Assembly (NCBI GenBank): GCA_016124425.1
Contig: WGNT01000038.1
Location: 1 to 43,928 of the forward strand
DNA: 43,928 nt
Origin: Cytophagales bacterium
GTDB lineage: Bacteria > Bacteroidota > Bacteroidia > Cytophagales > Cyclobacteriaceae
Reading direction: 5' to 3'
Shown here one piece after another: positions 17,594-26,356 of the stretch. Under the pieces are notes generated by a model. That model was not told where the DNA came from. It worked only from the letters and a program-made list of their open reading frames with translations, and did no database searches. Position numbers and translations under genes: made by a program. Numbering within the stretch: position 1 is the first letter of the stretch; every line of letters begins with the position of its first letter.

Positions 17594-17688
17594 GCGGTGG
17601 AGGTATATTAAACCGTAGAGAATGCTGTTGAATCAGAATATTTTTTTTTGGGGGTTGTCACGGTTTTCTGCAATCAGGAATGTTGGGA

Positions 17689-20400
17689 TTACGTTTTGTT
17701 CTGTTTTTTGTTCATACGGTGGCGAATACCCTTCTCTATAGATACAATGATAAACAGCACAACCGCTGCTCCAAAAATCCGAATCCAGGTGTTTAATGTC
17801 AAAGGAGTCGAGCGGAAGAGTGTATTCATCAGTGGGCTATATACGAAAAGGGCCTGAAGAGAAAACATTGCCGCTATTCCGGCATAAATCCAGCCGTTGG
17901 TAAGGTAACCAATTTCCTTCATTGGCGTTGTCAGCGATCTGCAATTCAGCAGATAAGCGGATTCCAACACAACAAAAACTGAGGTCGCAACTGTTTGGCC
18001 ATAGCTGGGAGATAACCCCATCAACCTCACTTCATAAAGATATAACCCAAAGGAAGCCACCATCAAAAGCAAACCCACAAGCATGGTACGCATGATTAGA
18101 TCCCTCGTGAGAATCGGAAGGTCTGCCGGGCGTGGTGGACGATCCATGATTCCTGGTTCTTTGGGTTCGAATGCCAACATTAAGCCCAAAAACACAGCCG
18201 TTGTCATATTTATCCACAGCAACTGAACAGGTAAAATGGGGAGTTGAATGCCGATAATTACTGCTGCCAATATCACTAAGCCCTCGCCGAGATTGGTGGG
18301 AAGTGTCCAAGCAATAAACTTGGTTAGGTTGTCAAAAACCCCTCGCCCTTCTTCTACAGCACCTTCAATGGAAGAAAAATTATCATTGGTCAGCACCATG
18401 TCTGAGGCGTCTTTAGCGACATCCGTGCCGGTGATGCCCATAGCTACCCCTATATTTGCCTGCTTAAGTGCCGGGCCATCATTGACCCCATCTCCCGTCA
18501 TGGCTACTATTTTATTTTTTTCCTGCAAGGCCTTTACCAAGCGAAGTTTTTGATCTGGAGAAACTCTCGCAAATACGGCTACCGAATTGGCTGTTTCTGA
18601 AAAGGCACTGTCATCTAGCTGCTGAAGTTCTTTACCGGTAATAGCAACCAATTTATCATCTACCCGTTTGCCTTTAAGCCCAATTTCTTCCGCAATGGTA
18701 GCAGCGGTAAGCGCATGATCGCCAGTAATCATCTTTACTTCTATACCTGCTTTTTGGCAAAGGGCAACGGCTTCTATCACTTCTTTTCTAGGCGGATCAA
18801 TCATCCCTTGCAATCCCAAAAATATCAGATCAGACGCGGTGTCGTCATGGGTGATGTCTTTCTTCGATTCTTCTGAGAATTTCATGGCAAACGCTAATAC
18901 CCTGAGTCCTTTTTCCGCCAATTTTTCAACTGATTCATAGATCGCTGACTTGTCTAATGGGATCAGCTCGTCAGAGGAGTTATAACGGCGGCTACATTTT
19001 TCGACGATAGCCTCTGCTGCTCCTTTGAGAAAGAGGAATTTTTCTTCTCCGTCGTGTAGGGTAGCCATATATTTGTACTCGGATTCAAAGGGAATGGCGT
19101 TGATTCTTGGTTGTGCAGCTTCAAGGTCTTCACTTTTAAATCCTGCTTTTTGTGCTACAACTAACAAGGCCCCCTCGGTAGGATCTCCTTCTACCGCCCA
19201 GGTCGCGTCATTTTTTTTGATGACACTATCGTTGCAAAGAGCGCCTGCTTTTAGGCATAGGGAGAGACCTTTGTAAGAAGCCACCTGTATAAGGGATTCA
19301 TTCAAAAGGATCTCGCCTTCCGGCACATAACCAAGCCCCGTAGCGGTAAAATACCTTTCACCATCAAACAGCTCCTGAACAGTCATTTGGTTTTCAGTGA
19401 GGGTTCCTGTCTTGTCAGAGCAGATGACGTTGGTACTTCCAAGCGTTTCTACGGCTACTAGTTTACGGATGATGGCTTTTCGTTTTGCCATTTTGGAGAC
19501 TCCTAGGGCCAGCATTACAGTGACGGCAACAGGTAATCCCTCAGGTATCGCACCGACAGCCAAAGCTACGGCAACCATAAATGTATCTCCGAAAGATTCC
19601 CCCCTAAGAAATCCTATCGCGATCACCATGCCCGAAAGTACCAGTATCACCCACAACAACAAGCGGCTAAATGAAGCGATTTTTTTAGTTAAAGGCGTCT
19701 CCAGGTCCTCCGCAGCGGCAATCGATTCCTGAATTTTCCCAACTTCGGTAGTATCTCCAGTTGCTACCACAATGCCTTTCCCCTGTCCATAGGTAACGTT
19801 TGTGGAAGAAAAACCGATCGAAAAGCGATCCCCAATGACGTTCTCCTCAGGAACGGGAGCAACTTGCTTCTCAACAGCCACCGACTCCCCAGTCAGGGCA
19901 GATTCATCTGCCTTCAAATCTCTACTATAAAACAGCCGGACATCGGCGGGAATTTTGTCTCCTGATTTGAGTAAGATGACATCCCCCGGAACAAGTTCCG
20001 CTGCGTCCACCTCAGATTTCTTCCCCTGCCGAAGCACGGTTGCTTTAAGGGTCATTTCTTTAGCGAGTGCGTCAATTGCTTTCAATGCCTTGGACTCCTG
20101 GATAAATCCGATAATTGCATTCACTAAAACGACGGCGAAAATAACAGCAGCGTCGACATATTCTTCCAGGAAAATAGTAACAACCGTGGCCGCAAGAAGG
20201 ATATAGATTAAGGGTTGGTGGAACTGAAGCAAAAATCGGACGAAGGCAGATTGTTTTTCCTTGGGAGTAATGGTGTTTCTTCCGTAGATATCGAGTCGCT
20301 TTTGAGCTTCCTCCGAATCTAGCCCCCGATTGGGTTCCACTTCCAATAGCTTCGCAACACGTTCAACGTCTAAACTGTGCCAATTATGTTTATTTTTCAT
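17689..20400 (-). CDS. P-type cation-transporting ATPase (type II)
   Basis: 903 residues, full length for a type II P-ATPase. Order: cation ATPase N-domain (1-75), M1-M2, actuator with SALTGESVAVEKQ, M3-M4 with AIPEGLP, phosphorylation motif SDKTGTLTEN (aspartate 329), nucleotide domain, hinge MTGDGVNDGPALKQANIG, then M5-M10. M5 keeps N and E (TNLGEGL), as in calcium pumps. M6 reads INMTTAVFLG, with alanine 735 where SERCA-type pumps have a calcium-binding aspartate. So calcium transport is doubtful and the ion is uncertain. It lies in a group of envelope and stress-type genes but has its own promoter region, diverging from the gene at 20642. Confidence 0.92.
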   Translation of the reverse strand: MKNKHNWHSLDVERVAKLLEVEPNRGLDSEEAQKRLDIYGRNTITPKEKQSAFVRFLLQFHQPLIYILLAATVVTIFLEEYVDAAVIFAVVLVNAIIGFIQESKALKAIDALAKEMTLKATVLRQGKKSEVDAAELVPGDVILLKSGDKIPADVRLFYSRDLKADESALTGESVAVEKQVAPVPEENVIGDRFSIGFSSTNVTYGQGKGIVVATGDTTEVGKIQESIAAAEDLETPLTKKIASFSRLLLWVILVLSGMVIAIGFLRGESFGDTFMVAVALAVGAIPEGLPVAVTVMLALGVSKMAKRKAIIRKLVAVETLGSTNVICSDKTGTLTENQMTVQELFDGERYFTATGLGYVPEGEILLNESLIQVASYKGLSLCLKAGALCNDSVIKKNDATWAVEGDPTEGALLVVAQKAGFKSEDLEAAQPRINAIPFESEYKYMATLHDGEEKFLFLKGAAEAIVEKCSRRYNSSDELIPLDKSAIYESVEKLAEKGLRVLAFAMKFSEESKKDITHDDTASDLIFLGLQGMIDPPRKEVIEAVALCQKAGIEVKMITGDHALTAATIAEEIGLKGKRVDDKLVAITGKELQQLDDSAFSETANSVAVFARVSPDQKLRLVKALQEKNKIVAMTGDGVNDGPALKQANIGVAMGITGTDVAKDASDMVLTNDNFSSIEGAVEEGRGVFDNLTKFIAWTLPTNLGEGLVILAAVIIGIQLPILPVQLLWINMTTAVFLGLMLAFEPKEPGIMDRPPRPADLPILTRDLIMRTMLVGLLLMVASFGLYLYEVRLMGLSPSYGQTVATSVFVVLESAYLLNCRSLTTPMKEIGYLTNGWIYAGIAAMFSLQALFVYSPLMNTLFRSTPLTLNTWIRIFGAAVVLFIIVSIEKGIRHRMNKKQNKT

Positions 20401-20641
20401 AAGATTGCTTTCAAGATACGCTGAACTTGACGATTCGCAGGCTTATTGTCAGCATGCTTTAAATTAATAGATAGCGTCTAAATATTTGCGATTTTCCGCC
20501 ATAAATTTACCTTTTGCTCAAGGTGAAGTAATTTCCTCAATTTTACTAGCTAGGAGAAATTTGTCTGGAACGCAAACTTTTCCGTATACTAATTCATCAT
20601 CGCGTAAAAACTTACCTTGTATTTTATAAATGCCTATCGTA

Positions 20642-21049
20642 ATGAATAAAATGCTATTAATCTGCGTGGGACTATTACTGTCTCCAATTTTAATCTTTGG
20701 TCAAAATTCCTTTGAAGTTCCCGATGCGTTCGGTTTCTCCATTACATTACCTTTTTTACTGCCGCGTTATGAGTCTAACTTGGAACGGTCAGGGAGCGAT
20801 CGTGAAGGACTTGATGATTTAGCATTTGTTCAACGCTATGAAAAAATTTTATCTTTTGGTACGGTTCATTCCTTGCCCCTTGAACGTATCGAGAGCAACG
20901 TATCCAAGGGATCAACGATGCCGATTGTGGATCTATCAAAAGGCTATGTTTCCCACCTGCCAATTAAAGATTTATCTGTGGGTTTTTCTTCCAACATGAA
21001 AACCACAGAACTTAAGCAGCCACATAAGGAACGGTTGCTTTTAAAGTGA
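20642..21049 (+). CDS. Small secreted protein, unknown
   Basis: 135 residues from ATG 20642 (MNKMLLICVGLLLSPILIFGQ), a clean signal peptide with cleavage after GQ. An ATG 12 bases earlier is also possible. The mature part is polar with no cysteine and no recognised domain (FEVPDAFGFSITLPF at its start). It diverges from the P-type ATPase gene. No terminator was found after it. I do not recognise a family. The frame and signal peptide support a real gene; the low conservation of the rest leaves some doubt. Confidence 0.55.
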   Translation: MNKMLLICVGLLLSPILIFGQNSFEVPDAFGFSITLPFLLPRYESNLERSGSDREGLDDLAFVQRYEKILSFGTVHSLPLERIESNVSKGSTMPIVDLSKGYVSHLPIKDLSVGFSSNMKTTELKQPHKERLLLK

Positions 21050-21127
21050 AGGCCATCATTTCCATTTCAAACAGGACATACCATACCATACCCGTTCTAC
21101 AAAGGGATGATTAATTAGTCTTATTCT

Positions 21128-21161
21128 CCCTACTCTGTTAGGGAAAGGCTCCCTTGGTATG
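21128..21161. repeat. Intergenic motif, second copy
   Basis: CCCTACT, then TTAGGGAAAGGCTCCC and TGGTATG, resembling 13064-13093. The ends (CCCTA and TTAGGG) are complementary with a seven-base loop. It lies downstream of the secreted protein gene and beyond the terminator of the minus-strand lipoprotein, so it is not in an obvious promoter. Confidence 0.35.
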
Positions 21162-21239
21162 TTAAGACAGGTCATCAGCGCTGAAACGCAAAAATAATGT
21201 TTTTGATTATGATACGTAGCTTTTTATGCAGCGGTCCAA

Positions 21240-21273
21240 TAAAAAAACCTGCCCGGTAAAACCCGAACAGGCT
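21240..21273 (-). terminator. Rho-independent terminator of DUF6565-type gene
   Basis: On the minus strand CCTGTTCGG pairs with CCGGGCAGG (two G-U pairs) around a six-base loop, followed by a run of at least seven T. It lies 45 bases after the stop of the minus-strand lipoprotein gene at 21315. Confidence 0.8.
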
Positions 21274-21314
21274 TTAAATTTAACCCAATGGTTTATTAGT
21301 TACGGTTGGTTGGT

Positions 21315-21857
21315 TCAGCCTGGATTTGTTCCCGGATTCGTTGTATTGTCATCCGACCTTACCTCGGCCCGAATGCTTTCATATCTTGCTCTCATTTCGT
21401 CACCCAGTTGTTCGAAGTTCTCTTCTAACCAGTCTACACTTTCCTGTACCGTATCATCCATTTCCTCATACGCATTTCCGGTAGTAGTAGTTCTGTTTTC
21501 TCTCCAGTCTTCGACACGCTCAAGATGCATTTCGGTGGTGCGATTCATCTCATCTATTCTATTTTTCGCTTCTACCTTGATTTCCTCGTATTCAGCCTCT
21601 ATCGCCATCAGTTCTTCTCGCTGCGTATCATCCGCATCCATATAGGCATTCTCGGCACGTTGTTCCAGTGTATTGTACCGTCTGTCGAGGTCAGTCCAGT
21701 CCACGTCAATCCTGTCATCCGCTACTGATTCTACTGAATCAACAAAACTTTTAAGTTCTTCTCGTGCTTCGTTGCGTTCATTATCACGTGCAGTGTTGTC
21801 ACAAGATGACATTATCAGCAGTGCGCCGCATACAATCATTACATTAGTCGTTTTCAT
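21315..21857 (-). CDS. Coiled-coil lipoprotein, DUF6565-like
   Basis: 180 residues with a lipoprotein signal (GALLIMSSC, cysteine 19). The mature part is highly charged and almost wholly helical, with heptad-like repeats (LEQRAENAYMDADDTQREE and DEMNRTTEMHLERVEDWREN), ending in an N/P/G/T tail. This matches DUF6565-type lipoproteins of Bacteroidota, whose function is unknown. It probably sits in the periplasm or outer membrane as a stress-linked protein. It is followed by a clear terminator at 21240-21273 and preceded by a 287-bp leader with several hairpins. It lies between a P-type ATPase and an MscS channel, which points to envelope or osmotic stress, by inference. Confidence 0.8.
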   Translation of the reverse strand: MKTTNVMIVCGALLIMSSCDNTARDNERNEAREELKSFVDSVESVADDRIDVDWTDLDRRYNTLEQRAENAYMDADDTQREELMAIEAEYEEIKVEAKNRIDEMNRTTEMHLERVEDWRENRTTTTGNAYEEMDDTVQESVDWLEENFEQLGDEMRARYESIRAEVRSDDNTTNPGTNPG

Positions 21858-22039
21858 AATTTGTTGGTTTTTTAAATTCTATAAAGACAAATGGTACAAT
21901 ATACCGACCAATATCCATAAATGGTGATCTGATACCCTAAAATGGGGCACTATAGGTTTAAAATCAGTACCTTAACGCTTGGTTTTATGCTTTTTTCGTT
22001 TGCCGCAAGGCAGCTACCATTTACCGAAATTCCACACTT

Positions 22040-22105
22040 TTGGGAGTAATTTTCCCAATATACCCTATATCCTTCGTAAGAAACAGAAGGTACTATCGAG
22101 GGTAT
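22040..22105 (-). terminator. Two adjacent hairpins between MscS and DUF6565-like genes
   Basis: ATACCCT (22060-22066) pairs with AGGGTAT (22099-22105) and, inside, CCTTC with GAAGG. Next to it TTGGGA (22040-22045) pairs with TCCCAA (22053-22058). They lie 40-105 bases after the MscS stop on the minus strand. They may end the MscS transcript or form a leader structure for the next gene. No strong T-run. Confidence 0.35.
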
Positions 22106-22144
22106 TACACTAAAACGGGCTTTGAATGTCGAGATCCCGTTGAA

Positions 22145-23080
22145 TTAATTTTTTGCGGTTGCGTTGGATTTGCTGGTTGAATTTCCCATTCCGGATTCGG
22201 CGATTACCTCATTTAGTGCCACTCCGCCTTTGATCCCGAAATCTATCGTTCTGATTGGGAAAGGAATCATAATGTCGTTTTCATCAAAGGCCCTTTTGAG
22301 TGCTTTGATTGCAAAGTTCTGTGCTCCGATATACGCTTTATTTTCGCGGGTGTAATCAAGCCAAATATTTGCCGTAAAATTAATGGAACTGTCTCCAAAT
22401 TCCAGCCAGTGTATTGTGATGGCTTCTTCCTGTATCTTTCCGGGTGTATTCGCTAGGGTTTCAAGGACAATGCGTTCGACTTTATCCAAATCGTCTCCAT
22501 AACTTACCCCACAGGCCACCCGTAAGCGTCGCTGACCTCCTTCGGTGTAGTTAGTGAAGTCATCTTCAAATAAGAATCGGTTGGGGACATACACTACTGG
22601 CCCATCAAAGGTTTTCACTTTTGTAATCCTGAGACTTATGTCGATTACATTTCCCATAACGCCATTGTTTGTCTCGATGACATCTCCTATAGCAAAGGGT
22701 TGATTGAAGGTAATGTATATTCCCGACATAAAATTGGCGGCTGTATCCTGAAAGGCAAATCCCAACGCCAAACCTATAATCCCCAAACCAGCCAAAATAG
22801 AGGCGACAGTTCCTGTGAGGCTAAGTATTGATAGCGCTACCATCACTCCAAACACTAACACAATGATGAACAGGATTCTTCCAAGGAACCCCGCGATGGT
22901 CTTATCCACATGGAAGCGGGTCATTTGTTTCTTTGCGAATTTGCTGATGAGCTTTGCAAGGAAAAAACCAATAATGATTATTAAGATCGCTAAGGCAATG
23001 TTAGGCAGCAACCGGACAAAAGCAATTGCCCATTCTTCAAGTTTGTCAACTAGTTCTGTTAATAAGTCTCCTGTGTTCAT
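22145..23080 (-). CDS. MscS-family mechanosensitive channel
   Basis: 311 residues from ATG 23080; an in-frame start 96 bases earlier would add a polar stretch, so the shorter form is chosen. Three membrane helices: about 22-43 (IALAILIIIIGFFLAKLI), 57-80 (LFIIVLVFGVMVALSIL) and the pore-lining TM3 (GTVASILAGLGIIGLALGFAF). The beta domain follows (FNQPFAIGDVIETNNGVMGNV, GPVVYVPNRFLFEDDFTNYT) with the typical C-terminal alpha/beta domain (MIPFPIRTIDF). It should open on hypo-osmotic shock to release solutes. Neighbours are an ATPase and envelope lipoproteins. No special regulation was seen. Confidence 0.93.
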   Translation of the reverse strand: MNTGDLLTELVDKLEEWAIAFVRLLPNIALAILIIIIGFFLAKLISKFAKKQMTRFHVDKTIAGFLGRILFIIVLVFGVMVALSILSLTGTVASILAGLGIIGLALGFAFQDTAANFMSGIYITFNQPFAIGDVIETNNGVMGNVIDISLRITKVKTFDGPVVYVPNRFLFEDDFTNYTEGGQRRLRVACGVSYGDDLDKVERIVLETLANTPGKIQEEAITIHWLEFGDSSINFTANIWLDYTRENKAYIGAQNFAIKALKRAFDENDIMIPFPIRTIDFGIKGGVALNEVIAESGMGNSTSKSNATAKN

Positions 23081-23250
23081 AAAATTAGGTTGATTTTTTG
23101 ATGCCGAAGCCGGGTCCGGTAGGCAGTCCATCGAGCGGATAGCAGATGGGAATAGTTGCAATTTTCCAACAACCATGCCACAGCTTCATATTTTAGGACG
23201 CTTCGGTGCTGTCGTGGAAAATCGCCTCGAAAAAAACTACGGAACTTGGA

Positions 23251-23694
23251 TCAATAAAACGCGCCAAAAACCCGCTCTTTGTTTTTATTGACATAGAGCC
23301 ATTCTGTTAATGCGATAGCAGTTACCAAAATAGCTTCTCCGACAAAATAGATAATAGCAACTAACGTCACCTCGTGCTTATAATAAAAAAGCATCCCGAG
23401 GGTCAAAAGGCAATAGGTACCGTTGGCTAAGGACAATATGCGCATGAACCCCTGCCACTTTACTGGTCTATATAGCACCATCGATGAAGAATAGAAAAAG
23501 AGTAGCAACGCGATAAGCGCTAACACGTACAAGGTGGATTTATCGATGTTCAAATAAATGTAAAGTCTAACCAATAAAATTCCCACAATGGATGCAGTCA
23601 ACAGCGCCCCCAATGCATCTGCAAAGAATATCTGCCTGGGAGACAGATTGAGAATAAAGTTAAAGTAGGTAGCTATCCATCTAGGCTTGGTCAT
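23251..23694 (-). CDS. Four-helix membrane protein, unknown
   Basis: 147 residues. Four hydrophobic helices are visible: about 25-48 (FADALGALLTASIVGILLV), 55-75 (LYVLALIALLLFFYSSSMV), 88-107 (GTYCLLTLGMLFYYK) and 110-132 (TLVAIIYFVGEAILVTAIAL). RFYFNFILNL precedes the first helix. The N-terminus lacks a cleavable signal. It matches a Bacteroidota group of small inner-membrane proteins for which I know no function. It lies upstream of the MscS gene on the same strand with a 170-bp gap, so it is probably transcribed separately. Confidence 0.7.
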   Translation of the reverse strand: MTKPRWIATYFNFILNLSPRQIFFADALGALLTASIVGILLVRLYIYLNIDKSTLYVLALIALLLFFYSSSMVLYRPVKWQGFMRILSLANGTYCLLTLGMLFYYKHEVTLVAIIYFVGEAILVTAIALTEWLYVNKNKERVFGAFY

Positions 23695-24082
23695 CTATAA
23701 TTTCGTTAAACAGAGAATACATCACTATCGAAAATCAAATTTAGTCAACCGATAATCAAATTTACACGCCAACGTTCGACAAAGCAAGTAGGATCGTCAG
23801 TTTACCCAAGCATACTTTTATAATCATCTTTTTTGGTTTTCAGGATATATATAGATAAAAAGAAAAATAACTGAAAGGACTCTGGCATGAATTATGAAGT
23901 ATGCCAAAAGTGCAATGATAATCGAGAAATAGCTGAAGCGGTTACGCCATAAGGAAGAAATCAGAGAAGCCTTACGAAATGCTGTTTACCATAAGAACTA
24001 GTTAGATAGTGTTCTAATTTGGGGTTTTAATAAAATCATCGATTATTAAGTTATATGATGTTTCATTAAATTGTTGTTACGT
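23695..24082. other. Intergenic region, no gene recognised
   Basis: Non-coding by appearance and moderately AT-rich. A 21-codon frame begins near 23886 (MNYEVCQKCNDNREIAEAV) but is too short and lacks an RBS to accept. No hairpin or repeat of note was found. Confidence 0.4.
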
Positions 24083-24298
24083 ATGCATGATTACATCTTT
24101 AATAATCCAATGTATCTTCTTTTTTTACTAGTGAATGTAGTAGTCATTTATAAGGTGATCCAATTGAGTCTGCGTGAAGATCAAGATGATGATGACGAGG
24201 AAAATGGGGGTGGGGGAATTTCAGGAAATGATGATCCGGATTTAGACTTGCCACCAGGTGTGGCACCTCCGATTCATACACCGAGTGTAGAGGGTTAA
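24083..24298 (+). CDS. Small single-helix acidic-tail membrane protein
   Basis: 71 residues from ATG 24083 (a TTG 12 bases earlier is less likely). One membrane helix (YLLFLLVNVVVIYKVI, about 10-26) is followed by an acidic linker (REDQDDDDEENGGGG) and a conserved-looking ending DPDLDLPPGVAPP. This layout occurs in small Bacteroidota membrane proteins. Orientation would place the acidic tail on the outside or inside unclearly. No function is known. It stands alone on the plus strand between two minus-strand genes. Confidence 0.6.
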   Translation: MHDYIFNNPMYLLFLLVNVVVIYKVIQLSLREDQDDDDEENGGGGISGNDDPDLDLPPGVAPPIHTPSVEG

Positions 24299-24438
24299 TT
24301 TTAAGTTAGTAGACGGGGTATTGGAAGATTGTTAGGGTAAACAAAATAACAATGACCCCTTTATCTTACCAATTTTTTCATGCTACATTGAAATTGATTA
24401 CCAAACCAATTTCAGTCCGCTAAATTGCCATAATCAGA

Positions 24439-24815
24439 TCATTTATACTCATCAGCAGCAACCTGAATATACGCTTTGATTTTTCCACATCTTCAATCCC
24501 TAATCTTCCTTTGAAGTTTGGCATTCCCCTACTCGTCAACGGACCTTCAAGTACATACGTTTGAAGGTTCTGAATTACTTCAGGTCGGGAGTAACCCAAA
24601 TTTGGTAAAATACCACCTTCTGTCGCTCCTGGCATGCCATGGCAGAGGGTACAATAATTCAGGTATAATTTTAGACCATCCTGGATTTCTTCAGGTCCGG
24701 AAATGGAATAAGTTACTCCGGTCAGTAATTTTTTAGGTTCCGGTTCTTCAAAAACCGGCATCGGCGCGTTTCCACCTAATTTATACGTGTAAACGTTACC
24801 GTTATTCAAATATTT
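24439..24815 (-). pseudogene. Quinoprotein dehydrogenase C-terminal remnant
   Basis: Frame opens directly after the stop of the DUF3500 gene (24816) without a start codon: KYLNNGNVYTYKLGGNAPMP is the end of a PQQ quinoprotein beta-propeller and CTLCHG begins a cytochrome c domain (heme motif CxxCH). Near 24480-24484 five A on the minus strand where six are needed shift the frame. Read with one more A, the end becomes EKIKAYIQVAADEYK and stops at 24439-24441, a natural ending of a c-type domain; unread, it runs to 24420. So it has a missing N-terminus of several hundred residues and a frameshift. It is a decayed fragment of a PQQ-dependent sugar or alcohol dehydrogenase. Confidence 0.75.
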
Positions 24816-25883
24816 TCAATGTTCATGTTCCATCAAATGCTTTCGGAGAATGTCCTCACCGAAATCATTTCCCTTTTCGCGGAAGATGGAGTGGATATGG
24901 TTGGCATTGTCCAAGAAACCCACGTTGTCATATTCAATAATAAAATCCGGGCTGTGGATCATATAATAGTGAGGTTTCATGGGTTCGTAACTGCCAATCC
25001 ATGCAAAATATACCTCATCCATCCCCCTTGCATGGAGGATGCCAAGGTATTCTTCCTCTTTTTCCTTTTCCATGTTATTCATGTATTCTTCAATAAGGTA
25101 ATGGAGGATTTTTTGCTGCTCGGGCCGGAGTTCCGAACCTTTGATCCCCATAAAATCATCATACCACTGTGGCCTGTCTGGATTGGTGAGGATGTCCTTG
25201 GGAACTTCCTGACTCAATGTTGCCTTGGCTTTTTGTGCTTCATCCAAGGTATTGACAAACCAAAAACCATAGTCTTCTTCTTTGCTCAGGGGCCGCAAAC
25301 CTGCATATTGGGTAACTTCCACCACAGCCGGATCCGAACCAAGAAACAGCGGTGTCATCGTAAATGAATCTTTGGTAACCGTAAGGTTTATGGAGATATG
25401 ATGTCCCTCGAACTTGAGCCCCCATGCTTCTTCCATACCGGGATTACCCAGGATAGCAATAAAATAGTTGCCATAATCCCAATCCAAGGTCCTTATAAAG
25501 CCGATAGTCTGCTCATCAATCTGATTACGTTGATGGGCGATTTCAAACAACTCATGCAGAATGTCATCCACCTGCATGATGGCAAAAGTTTTCAGATATC
25601 CCTGCGAACTGAAAATGGTGCTGAGGATTTTGTGGAAATTGATTTTACTAGGTTCCGACAGGTCTCCATATCGAAGTCCTTTCCTTGGAGCCAACCCAAC
25701 GGGCAGATTTGTCCATTGGGTACGGAGGCTGTCATTCATGTCAAACAGGACACTCCCTTTTTCATCAGCAGAAAGAGATTCCATAAACTCAACGGTAACC
25801 TTGACCATGTCTGTTTTGGATTGGGCTAATAATCCTGTCGAATGAATCAAAAACAGGGAAAAGATCAAGATCGACTTTTTCAT
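24816..25883 (-). CDS. DUF3500 family secreted protein
   Basis: 355 residues with a signal peptide (ILIFSLFLIHSTGLLAQ, cleavage near 21). The mature part matches DUF3500: LSADEKGSVLFDMNDSLRTQW, NYFIAILGNPGMEEAWGLKFEGHHISINLTV, MTPLFLGSDPA, and HYYMIHSPDFIIEYDN with the conserved histidine and aspartate pattern. The family function is unknown. It is often near sugar or polyol oxidation genes, and here a quinoprotein remnant follows at once. The stop codon abuts the remnant, which marks a deletion junction on its 3' side. Starts at ATG 25883. Confidence 0.88.
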   Translation of the reverse strand: MKKSILIFSLFLIHSTGLLAQSKTDMVKVTVEFMESLSADEKGSVLFDMNDSLRTQWTNLPVGLAPRKGLRYGDLSEPSKINFHKILSTIFSSQGYLKTFAIMQVDDILHELFEIAHQRNQIDEQTIGFIRTLDWDYGNYFIAILGNPGMEEAWGLKFEGHHISINLTVTKDSFTMTPLFLGSDPAVVEVTQYAGLRPLSKEEDYGFWFVNTLDEAQKAKATLSQEVPKDILTNPDRPQWYDDFMGIKGSELRPEQQKILHYLIEEYMNNMEKEKEEEYLGILHARGMDEVYFAWIGSYEPMKPHYYMIHSPDFIIEYDNVGFLDNANHIHSIFREKGNDFGEDILRKHLMEHEH

Positions 25884-26356
25884 AGGGGATATCGGCGGCT
25901 ATTGATGGATTATCTAAATAATTTGACTAGTGTTTACCAATCTAATGCAAAATTTTATTTATACCTAGTAAGAATGGCGAACAACATCCAAAAAGTCCGA
26001 AAGGGCTATATTATTTTACAATTGATTTTTTCTCGATTTGATCTTGATAGACTTAGTGATTTGGGAATCGAGATCCATTAAGTCGGTTTTTGCTTAGAAA
26101 ATCCAGAGAATGATTTGACCATATTAATTGCATTCAGATGGATTCAAAGGGTAGATGTTGGGTCTTCTGAAATTCCAAGTTTATACTACACGCTCAATTT
26201 CTCCCATTCGTGTAGATTTGACACGGATAAGAGACGGATTAGGTTGAAATCGCGATTTTATGTACCTTTCTTCTTTAACAGTAGAATGCGGAGCAACATG
26301 ATTGCAGATTCAACAACTGTAATTGATTTTAAATTAAACCTATAAACCGATTCACC
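25884..26356. other. Intergenic region between divergent genes
   Basis: 473 bp, AT-rich, holding the promoters for the DUF3500 gene and the esterase at 26357. Short open frames (25842-26081 and 26115-26345 on the plus strand) have no protein-like composition. No hairpin or repeat of note was seen. Confidence 0.5.

Noticed and set aside
23886..23951. 21-codon frame with a C-x-x-C pair
   Set aside because: Too short, no RBS, and stops break any continuation in the same frame.
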